The notes beneath the pieces were generated by a model, which worked only from the letters and a program-made list of their open reading frames with translations, was not told where the DNA came from and searched no databases. 23,881 bases of DNA from assembly GCA_009801015.1 (NCBI GenBank), contig VHZZ01002558.1, positions 2,252 through 26,132 on the forward strand. Direction: 5' to 3'. Origin of the DNA: Silene noctiflora. Taxonomy: Eukaryota; Streptophyta; Magnoliopsida; Caryophyllales; Caryophyllaceae. Below, in pieces: positions 1-8,900 of the stretch. The stretch's first letter is position 1. Every line of letters starts with the position of its first letter. The translations under genes were made by a program, and so were the position numbers.

Positions 1-865
1 AAGGAACTGAAAAAGAACAAAAAAAGTGAAAGAAAAAAAAAGAAAAAAAAAGGAAAGAAAGCGGAAAAGATTGCTTCATTTGGTTTTGTTAATGGATTAT
101 AAGGGGTATGCTAAAGTCTAATGCATATTTGAAGAGTAATTTGATAGTCTCTCATGTGTTGTCGAAGTTTAGATGATTTCTCTAGCTGGGTTTATTTGTG
201 CTTATTATCGTAGATTTGATTTTAGTCTTAGCGATGCGACTACCGTCTTAGCCTCACATATCCATACGTGCCTTGGCGCAAACCACTTCTATACCATTCA
301 CCCATTTGCCACCTTTATTGTCCTTGATACATGTACTTTTGTCTATATTGTGAATGCATATTAGTTGGGGAAATTTTTATCACATTAGATTGCATGCATG
401 TTTCATAAGTTGAGTGAGTGTTCTTATTTCTTTGTATCTTTACATATAACTCACCCTTACATACACTTATGAGTGCATGAGTGAATCCGCTAGAATCCGA
501 CTAATTAGTCTTGCAATATTGAAAGGTGTTTGGCTATTGTCTATACTACGGTATCATGTAACATCTTGAGATGTGAGCTGCGTTTTCTACTTACCTGTGC
601 CTNATTGAAAGGTGTTTGGCTATTGTCTATACTACGGTATCATGTAACATCTTGAGATGTGAGCTGCGTTTTCTACTTACCTGTGCCTTTGAATTTATTT
701 TATTGGTACAATCTGGTCATCACTTTGTTATATATATGGTTAGTTTGGGATTTGTATGTGCATTAACATTAGCTCTGAGTTATTCATTCACCATTTGTAT
801 GTTTGTCTTTTGTATTATGTTAGTGTTTTACTTGAGGGCAAGCAAAAGGATGGTTTGGGGGAGTT
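1..865 (+). mobile_element. 3' internal region of an LTR retrotransposon (probable Ty3/Gypsy)
   Basis: This is non-coding or decayed sequence directly upstream of the LTR at 866. It opens with a lysine-codon-like A/G-rich stretch (1-60), then AT-rich sequence with no long reading frame. It ends in a purine-rich tract (about 852-863) ending GGGGGAG immediately before the LTR, the expected position of a polypurine tract. Assignment to Gypsy rests on the tract and LTR style, not on any protein domain. The 5' part of the element lies outside the window. Confidence 0.6.
518..688. repeat. Exact 85-bp direct duplication separated by one N
   Basis: Positions 518-602 and 604-688 are identical over 85 bases, with a single undetermined base at 603. 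The most economical reading is two contig ends that overlap but were joined without collapsing the overlap, so the true sequence probably contains one copy. It lies inside the retrotransposon internal region. Confidence 0.9.
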
Positions 866-1145
866 TGATGAGTCATAATTATATACATATTTATGCCTCC
901 CCTTAGTTACTTTTGAAACGGTTTTGTGCATTGATATGTCGTTTTATATGTCGTTTATGTTAGAATGTCGATACTTCCGCTATTTGGTGTTTAAATGCAG
1001 ATTGGATGCATTTGTGGAGTAATTTGGTGATAATGAGCACCGCGGAGTCGGAAAGACGGAGTTCGAGGAAGATAGCACGAAAACTAAGGAGGAAAGATGA
1101 AAGGAAGAGAAGAAATCACGAAGACGAAGTGCTGAGAGTTAGTTC

Positions 1146-1213
1146 CTCGATCGAGTAGGCAGTACCTCGATCGAGCATGATGTCCTCGATCGAGTATGCT
1201 TGACTCGATCGAG
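1146..1213. repeat. Four copies of the palindrome CTCGATCGAG
   Basis: Perfect 10-bp palindromes lie at 1146-1155, 1166-1175, 1185-1194 and 1204-1213, about 19-20 bases apart (roughly two helical turns). They sit 55-120 bases upstream of the LTR TATA box. The even phasing and position suggest binding sites or a structural element of the LTR promoter; this is inference. Confidence 0.85.
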
Positions 1214-1267
1214 GATTCTCCTTGCTGAAGACTTTCCGGAAAATCGTTTAAGTCGGCTGTTTTGTAA

Positions 1268-1275
1268 TATAAATA
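1268..1275 (+). promoter_or_regulatory. LTR TATA box
   Basis: TATAAATA followed by G, inside the LTR and downstream of the palindrome cluster. It would start retrotransposon transcription near 1300. Confidence 0.5.
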
Positions 1276-2106
1276 GGAAACTCGTGTTTTATTTTTAGAC
1301 TACTCTTTATTTTACATTCAATACTCTTAGAAAAACCTAGACCTAGTTTTACTACTTTATTCATTCAGATTTACGCATTGTGTTCTTTAATTCCCTAATT
1401 ATGGTAATCATTCAACGCACCTTAATTAATTTCAATTCAAGTTATTGCAATTACTCTTAATTCATCTTTTATATCTTAATTATGTTTTCTCTACTTGTTA
1501 TCGTTGTTAGTATAATTATTATGAGTAGCTAATTCTATTATCTAGGGAGAATGGGGATTTGGGTTGTTAGAAGGGGATTAATTGATTGTTTAATTGCCGA
1601 ATCGTATAAACTATCGTCTGATTGTTGTTTTATTCTAATTAATTGATTTAAGGCCTGAATTGTTAATTAGTGAAGCAAATTAGGATTATCACTGACCGGG
1701 TTAAGACTAATATAGGCTACGTAATCAGATTGGAATAGATTAATTATAGAAATCGCATGTTAATCTCGACTTAAAGGACATAATTGAATCGACCGATTTT
1801 GTGACCTTAGATAGTTTGGTTTATCTCTTGATTGATTAATTTGCATCCCCGATAACTGACCTAGTGAACCTAATCTCTAGACTTTCTTAATATATTTGAT
1901 CACATCTTTATTTCATATTGTTATTAGTTGTTAGAAATCAAACCAAAATAAATCTCTAAGAAATTGTTACTTTAAGACACTTTAAATATTTGGAAACTAG
2001 TTAATTACCGCCTCTCTGTGGATTCGATATCTGTTTTATCGCTATCTATTTGTTAGTAGTATTATAGGTTTACTTTGATTTAGGTGATACGACTTTAGCC
2101 TTATCA

Positions 2107-3660
2107 TTATTTATTTTTCATTACACCAATGAAAAGTTAAATTCTCCAAATTATTAAGACTTAAATAAATTATTCGTCATATGGAGTAATGGTTAATACC
2201 GTTAAGATGACATTGGTTACTCCAAGGAATAATATCGTCCTATTTTCCAAAAGGATATTAATATATGATCAATCTTGTCAATTTACATGAGACATTAGAG
2301 GTCTCCTATACCACATCATTTCTTTACCCAGTTGGAAATAAACTATTTTGAGCACATATGATATTAAATAGCTAATCATTATTTTAGCATTCAATAAGTT
2401 CGGCATTTAAATGCACAATTGCACATATAATGAGACATAGCCAACTTCATATATGATTGAACTTATATGTGCTTAAAAGTACAAGTAAAAGAATTTTGAT
2501 GTAAAATTGAGGCCAGCGGGGTTCGTACTATACCTATTTTCCTATAAGCCTTAATTCTACACAAACAATAATATGCTTAGACTCTTTTGAGTATAGCATA
2601 TTCATTTTATTACACGCAAGTACCTATACTAAACTTGTGTATGATTGATATTAGAAGATCTAACCATTGAAGTTGCGCAATAGTACTTAAGGTTGAAAAG
2701 ACCTTGTAAGTTCAATTGTACGAATTGATTTATCTTCAGTGGCTTAAAAGTTGCATAACACAAATACGAGTACTTTGTGCCATTAAAATTCACAATTTTA
2801 TTCTTATTATGTGAAAAAGTTGATCTTCATAATTGGGCATTTTTAGTTAGCAAATTAATCAATTGCACTATACACTACTCCCCAGATATCTTATAAAATC
2901 TTACAATAATGCCTACGCATGAAATCTCATTTATCATGAGAAATCATAGTCTAAGGTGGTTAAGTGAATGATTGCAATCTATTTGAATATATTTTATTAC
3001 CACCTTAGGGGGAGAAAGTAAGTGAAAAGTTGGTAAAACAAAAGAAATTTTATCATATTAAATTACACCTACAGTGTAATATATGAAAAATAAAAATTCT
3101 AGAAATTCTACTATATGATCATAAAAGTATATCCATATAAAAAGGATACACATTTGCGCGCACTATTCAATTGCCAATTGAATTAGGACTTTATAAGTCC
3201 ATTTGACCGTCGACATATTTATGGTTAACGATCTCATAAACCTGAAATCCATCCAAACCGTGGATATTGAAAATAATACTCTACAGTTTGCGTTATCGAG
3301 TCATCATGTGCACATATAAAGACTAAGTTAAGATTTTTCATATTGTTTTCCTATTACATCATTGCATTACTTCATATCATATAGTTTAGAACTTATTCAC
3401 ATATCATATGCATGCACATTATTGTTGATGATATGATCATTCAAAGGAAAGGTGCAATATTACAAAAGTGACAAGATTATTTGAAGTGAGGATGTGAAAA
3501 CCGTCATGAATGACTATCTTCATATTATGAAATTTGAAGTCAATCAACGACTCCTATTAATCGAAGGCACCTATAAAGTTGGTCAAATACGAAGATAACT
3601 TTTCCAAGATCGAGAAACTTTGTCACGTCATGAGTTGCATTGACGTTTAACAAGTGATGT
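2107..3660. other. AT-rich stretch without a gene, probably degenerate transposon sequence
   Basis: No reading frame of note on either strand. A 10-bp perfect inverted repeat (CTAAGGTGGT at 2951-2960, complement at 2999-3008) flanks a 38-base spacer and is followed by a GGGGGAGAAA purine tract. The last few hundred bases probably belong to the Copia-type element whose 3' end follows, but no protein domain can be read. Confidence 0.5.
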
Positions 3661-3686
3661 AACCTTCAGGGGGAGTGTTCACGCAC

Positions 3687-3753
3687 TGTACTCTCTTTCC
3701 TTATCTACGGTTTTGTCTCAATGGGTTTTCCATAGAAAGGTTTTAATGAGGCA
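3687..3753 (+). repeat. Copia 3'-UTR motif, copy A
   Basis: Begins TGTACTCTCTTTCC and ends AAAGGTTTTAATGAGGCA. It is related to copy B at 5117-5177, and the two were adjacent before the MULE inserted between them. Confidence 0.65.
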
Positions 3754-3781
3754 GCTTATTAGTTTGCGTGTTAGAAGAATA

Positions 3782-5106
3782 GGGTTATTTAACATAAATA
3801 CTCTAAACTATAGGGGATCATCTCATAATACTCAAAACTACATTTTAACTCAAAATAAACCCAACTTTTAAATATCCTCTCTCAAAATAGACTTAGATGA
3901 CCAACTACCCGCTGAACAGGTCATCGTCATCTTATTTTTTTTATAACTAAATTAATAATAAAAAAATATTTAACCCCCTTCTCCCTCAAACAGTGAACTC
4001 ACTCACCCATTCACCCTAACTCCCACCACACCTCGCCAAACTGCCTCCGACCCTCAATCGACTAGCCCACCATCATCAACCACCGTCGCGTCGCTTACTG
4101 ATGCGACACAACCATTCTTCTCCCTTTGTTGTGACGCATACCATACCTTATGCCACCACGTTCCCCACCTCCAAGCTTCGGGCTGCTTCCTGGGGACGCC
4201 ACCGCCACTTATCCCATACAGTCACCACGACAAATAGTCGACAATAATATCCACACTCTTCAAACCACCGAAGTTCCAGAAGGTAGTGGCGGTTGTAGAA
4301 AGGGAGACTAAGGATCAGCGGTGGAGGAAATTAGGGCTTGGGAGGATTGGAGATTAGAGAAGACGGATTTGATTGTTAGGGTGATTAGAGAAGAGGGGTG
4401 GGATTAGATGGGTAATTAGAGCTAAGTACCTGAAAATTGTAGCATTTGGAGTTCAAAAAGTCTTATATTGGAGGGACTCAAATGGAGGATTGGAGATGGA
4501 ATGAGGCATAGCTTCATGGTGAATCTACTGTCTGTGTTCCAACTCCCCTGGGTATTGTTGACTTGCTTAAAGTAGCAAATTTAATTGATACTACCATACA
4601 AACATGAAGGTATGCTGCACAACTCCTTAATGTAATGGGGTTCAGAGGATAGCAGAGACGATGAAGGGTCGGTTGTGATTGTTACCAGCTGTAAAGTGCG
4701 TGTTGGATGGGAGCCGAATATAGCCGCGGAAGTCGAACAAGATTTGGAGTTGCCATAGCATGAAGCATGAGGCTGTAAATTTTTTTGGAAAATGGAGAAA
4801 ATTGAAGGTTGAAGTAGAAGAAGATAAAAATGGAGGAAATTGTAAGGAGGGAGGAGAAAAAGAAAGTAAAATGGAAGAGAGCATAAAAGTTACAAATTTA
4901 CACTGGTAGATGGAAGAGGAGTAGGAGGGAGTGAAAAGAGAAAAATGGGACCCACAATAGAAATAACCTGCTGCTTCAAGTTAATAAAACCGTAATTCTG
5001 TTACGAGACGAGAAGTACAATAGTTGGGTATAATACTAGTTAAACTGAAGTTCAGAGTAATTTGAGAATGACCCTAATAATTCGGAGTATTCCTATTAAA
5101 TAACCC
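3782..5106. mobile_element. Non-autonomous Mutator-like element (MULE), 1325 bp
   Basis: The flanking 9-bp direct repeat AGAAGAATA (3773-3781 and 5107-5115) is perfect, the signature of Mutator-type insertion. The ends are imperfect inverted repeats of about 60 bp beginning GGGTTATTTAA on the left and TTAAATAACCC on the right. No transposase is visible. The interior (about 3965-4900) is less AT-rich than its surroundings and may hold captured host sequence. The element splits the 3'-UTR of the Copia-type element, so it is younger than it. Confidence 0.85.
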
Positions 5107-5116
5107 AGAAGAATAT

Positions 5117-5177
5117 TGTACTTTTCCTTACTAGTGTTTTTCCCACAGGATTTTTCTAGAAAGGTTTTAACGAGACA
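5117..5177 (+). repeat. Copia 3'-UTR motif, copy B
   Basis: Begins TGTACTTTTCC and ends AAAGGTTTTAACGAGACA, the same plan as copy A. It is followed by a degenerate purine tract (5201-5210) next to the LTR. Confidence 0.65.
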
Positions 5178-5210
5178 TGTGTTCTTCACTAATATACATC
5201 CAATGAGGAG

Positions 5211-5640
5211 TGTTATGATATACTCCCTCTGTCCCGGTCATTTGTTGTCCTTTTCCATTTTTGGGTGTCTCAGTCATTTGTTGTCCTTTCTATTTTAGGA
5301 TTGCATTTGATGAGTAATTTGATTTTTCACCTTCAATTTAGTCCACTTGCCATGTTATAATTGTCTCCCTCCATTTTCCTTGGTCTTTGTGCAAAAACCA
5401 AAGAACAACAAATGACAGGAACGGAGGGAGTATTAGTTAGTGTGGATGTACATTAGACTTATACCCATTATAGTCATTAAACATGTAATTAGGGCTTGAT
5501 CCACTCATCATCTATGTATTATATATACCCTCTTATCTGATGAATAATAAGGATCTCTCTTCCCTCTCTTAATCTATTTTGCTTATCTTCCTCCAACAAG
5601 TTCTCTCTACATTTTTTATCTATTTCTTATTTTATAACCA
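5211..5640 (+). mobile_element. Short Copia LTR carrying a nested Stowaway MITE
   Basis: Starts TGTTATGATA after a purine tract. With the MITE at 5223-5430 and one TA copy removed it reads on into TTAGTTAGTGTGGATGTACA. A TATATATACC promoter-like stretch lies near 5520 and GAATAATAA near 5543. The end is placed at ATAACC(A) about 5639, an imperfect mirror of the TGTTAT start. Net LTR length is about 220 bp. It ends about 290 bp before the PPR4 start codon, on the same strand. Confidence 0.6.
5223..5430. mobile_element. Stowaway-type MITE, 208 bp
   Basis: Left end CTCCCTCTGTCCCGGTCATT and right end (complement) CTCCCTCCGTTCCTGTCATT form a long inverted repeat, flanked by TA target duplications at 5221-5222 and 5431-5432. 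This is the Tc1/mariner-derived Stowaway hallmark. It is inserted within the Copia LTR. Confidence 0.9.
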
Positions 5641-5929
5641 TATATAGTTTACAGACTATTATTATTATAGGTAGTTTGCAAAAATTGGTGAATTAGTAAT
5701 CGTTTGAAAAAAGCTTAGTCTATTAATATTGAGATAGATAGATTGATGGATTAGTATTGAAGTACCCCAAAAGGACTAGTTCAACTATTGGTCCGTAGTT
5801 GAACTATAAACCTTGACGGTAAGACCAGTATGCTTGTACCACCGTGAATTTGGGTGGCGAAGTGGCGACAGTTCCATGACCAACTTATAAGCTCGTTGGA
5901 ATTCACTAAAAAAACAGAGTAAAGGGATA
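5641..5929 (+). promoter_or_regulatory. Region upstream of the PPR4 start codon
   Basis: About 290 bases between the Copia LTR and the start ATG, presumably holding 5'-UTR and proximal promoter. I see no convincing TATA box. The promoter may therefore be TATA-less, or initiation may lie in or upstream of the LTR. Confidence 0.35.
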
Positions 5930-8900
5930 ATGATTGGTCTACCTTCCACCACACACTACTACTACCCTCCACCACCTCTTCTTCCTTCTTCTTCCTCCTT
6001 TCGCTCTTCTCTCTCAGCCACCTCTTCATCTGACTCACCTCAACTCCCTTCCCATCTCCGCCGACCCAAAACCATCATTTCACCTCCTTCCCCTTCTTTA
6101 CCCTCTCCTCCTCCTTCTCCTCCCTCTAATCCCCCTTTCAACCCTCTTAAATCCCTCAACTTTTCCCAAAATACCCCTGACCGTCTCACTCCCAAACTCC
6201 GCCTCACCCGCACTCTCTCTCCACTTCCTCCTCCTCCACCTCCTCCGCCACCACCTCCACCTCCGCCGCCACTTCCGCCGAAGCCGGCGGAGGAAAAGAA
6301 TGTGGAGGAGTTTCGGCAAGAGGGTAAGATATTTGTGGGGAATTTACCCAATTGGGTCAAGAAAGGGGAGGTCAAGGAGTTTTTTCGCCAGTTCGGGCCC
6401 ATAAAGAGTGTCATTTTGATTAAAGGGCATGGGGAATTGGAGAGGAATATGGGGTTTGGCTTTGTCATTTATGAAGGAGGAGATAAGGCAGCGTTGAAGG
6501 CGGTTGAGTTTGATGGGGTCGAGTTTCATGGGAGGGTTTTGACCGTTAAGTTGGATGATGGAAGGCGGTTGAGGAATCGGGTTCAGGAGAGGGAGAATTG
6601 GGTCGAGGAAGGAGGGAAAGGGAGGGAGTATCGGAATGATTGGCATGAGAAAAGGGAAAATGGGAGGAGTGAATTAAGGAGGGTTTTGGAGACAATGCCC
6701 GAGAATTGGCAGGCTGTTGTTCGTGCTTTCGAGATGATTACTAAGGTATTAGATTGATTTGTTTATGTTTTTCGTTGGTATGCTTTGTTGTTTTGGCTTG
6801 AATGTATTATGATCATGTTTCTGTGTTAGTTTATCATTTGATTGTAGCGAATTGATGACAATGACCATGTTAATCTAGTGCACCAACTACGTTAATCGAG
6901 TTTCATAAGTGCCCCTTGCAAGTTATGAGTTAATATGGGGTCGAAGGTGGTGGACTTACCCTGCGTTAGTGACACAAAGAGACTGTAACTAAATGACCCA
7001 AAATGAAACAATGGAATAGTTCGTCCAAGGATTGAGGATTGATGTTCCGATTTTATATGTAAATATTTCCCTTTTAAACCTGTACCAGGTGATTTGACTT
7101 GTTGATACTGTTTTTAGTTCTTGAGAGTTTCTTCAGTATCGATGTGTCTAGGTATATCAAAGTCCCTATCTTGGGTGTGCTTCAATTGTCATTTCCCCCC
7201 CTTATGTTAAGTTTGTACTAGTGTTTAATTTTTCTGGCATGTGTAAATTCTAGCCGTCCAGGAGAGAGTATGGGCTGATGGTGGGTTACTATGCGAGGCG
7301 TGGAGACATGCATCGAGCACGGGAAATGTTTGAAAGCATGCGAGCAAGAGGAATAGAGCCCACATCTCATGTTTTTACCAGGTATGCTGATGTAAAATAT
7401 ACACAATTGTTTTCTGAATTTTAGATTAGTGTTCGCTGTTGCACTTCAAAGCATGATAGTCGGCTCTGAGCAAAAGAAACTGAACTAGGGAGTTTTAAGT
7501 TGTTCTCTTGAAAAATTCTTACAAAATGTCGGCATTTCTCACCCATTACCATTGAAACTGAGGTGGTTTTGTATAAAATGTATGAACAACAAAATTCTCT
7601 TCGACGAAGCTTGACCTTTTATTTAAAGAAGTTGCTTTGCCTAGTTAGTACTCTTTCAACATTCACTTACTGCATTTGAATAATTAATACCAATTCTTTA
7701 TCGTCGATGCAGTCTTATTCATGCCTACGCAGTTGGCAGAGACATGGAAGAGGCATTATCCTGTGTGAGGAAGATGAAAGAAGAAGGGATTGAGATGAGT
7801 TTGGTAACGTACAGCATTCTCGTTGGAGGGTTTGCTAGAGTTGGAAATATTAAGTAAGTGAATGGGTCCTGTCGAAATGTAATATTTTAGTGCTTTCAAG
7901 CTATTAGTACTCCCTTTATCCCATTTGTATTGTCCCCGGCTCACTTTGGTGGTAAACATTGTCAACTTCGACAGATATGTTCTCACAAGATACAACATTT
8001 TCAGCTTTTTAAAGACGTTATACTCATAAGGGGGATTTGTCCGCAGTGTCACTTTGTAAGGCTCCTTATGAGTTTCCTTTCGATTAGCTGGTTCCCAATT
8101 GACATTTTCAAATACTGTACGCAAGCTAGAAATGAAGATGCTATTGTGGAAGGCAAATGCTTTTGAGAACTATAACTGTAGAAGTTTTACTTCTGAGTGG
8201 TCTTTGACCAGATTGATATTCACTTAACTCAACATGCCTATGAGTAGGATTTGTAGCACTAAACTACTAAAGTATCTCTCTACAGCCAATATTTTTGTGC
8301 GACTTTGCATTTGGGGTGATTATATCAATTGTATTCTTCATCTTTGTTGGGGTAAAGAGTCATCTGAAAATTTTCTGTTATTTATGGGGAAGGGTTGTTT
8401 TCGCCTAATGCTCTCTTACCCATTGGTATAGTTGATGCGGTCCTGTCCGGGTCATTTAAAAATTTGCGATTGACATGTCCTATTTTATTCGGACCATTGT
8501 CATGGATATTCTACAGTTAGTTCAGCATGGTAGTTTATTATTGTTACTTCCTCCATCCCATTTTTAGTCTCCCTTTCTATTTTGGGAGGATTTAAGGAAA
8601 AGTGGTGAACTACCAACTTTACCCCTCAAATTAAAGAATAGTGGAGATATTAATTTTATGGTGGCTATTATGTTAGTTAGTTATCTAGGGGCAATATTGG
8701 ATAATGGAAGTTTTTCAGTACTAGATTTTGAAAGGGGACAATTAATTTGGGATAAAATTTGAAGGAAAATGGGAAAATAAAAATGGGATGGAGGGAGTAC
8801 TATTTATTATATTCTATCATCTGCCCTCCTTACATTTAGTCTTTGGATAGTAAATTGTGTTTTTATTAGTTTGTTATTGGTCTCACTGGAGTGATGTGCA

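Larger units (their letters stand above)
866..2106 (+). mobile_element. 3' LTR of the Gypsy-type retrotransposon (about 1.24 kb)
   Basis: The block begins TGATGAG right after the polypurine tract and ends CTTATCA, giving TG..CA ends with a near-perfect short terminal inverted repeat (TGATGAG against TGATAAG). A TATAAATAG box sits about 400 bases in. The 3' part contains a CTCTGTGGATTCGATATC stretch of the kind common near the 3' end of plant Gypsy LTRs. The partner LTR is outside the window, so the target duplication cannot be checked. Confidence 0.7.
3661..5640 (+). mobile_element. 3' end of a Copia-type retrotransposon, interrupted by a MULE and a MITE
   Basis: Removing the insertion at 3782-5115 (element plus one target copy) leaves a continuous 3' untranslated region. 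It starts with a GGGGGAGTGTTC tract (from about 3669), holds two copies of a 61-67 bp motif ending in AAAGGTTTTAAYGAGRCA, and runs into a short LTR starting TGTTATGATA at 5211. This order (purine tract, repeated GTACTC...AACGAGGCA motif, purine tract, TGTTAT LTR) is a known pattern in plant Copia elements. The pol region is not in recognisable form. Confidence 0.65.

Noticed and set aside
616-906. 96-codon frame in the retrotransposon 3' region
   Set aside because: It begins in the artefactual second copy of the 85-bp duplication and runs into the LTR; no domain.
1146-1213. CRISPR-like array of short repeats and spacers
   Set aside because: Ten-base palindromes with about 9-10-base spacers in a plant LTR; not a CRISPR architecture.
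3421-3450. Possible reverse transcriptase VDDM-like codons
   Set aside because: A few codons only, with no flanking homology and too close to the 3'-UTR of the Copia element; likely chance.
5934-6404. Second + strand frame starting four bases after the PPR4 start
   Set aside because: Overlaps exon 1 out of frame, low-complexity Leu/Pro content, no domain.
6040-6468. Minus-strand frames with poly-Gly/Arg opposite PPR4 exon 1
   Set aside because: They are shadows of the proline-coding tract; the + strand has the RRM and continues in frame through the exons.
7910-8450. Full Stowaway element starting at 7910
   Set aside because: A left end with TA flank is present, but no matching inverted right end could be found, so only a fragment is noted.
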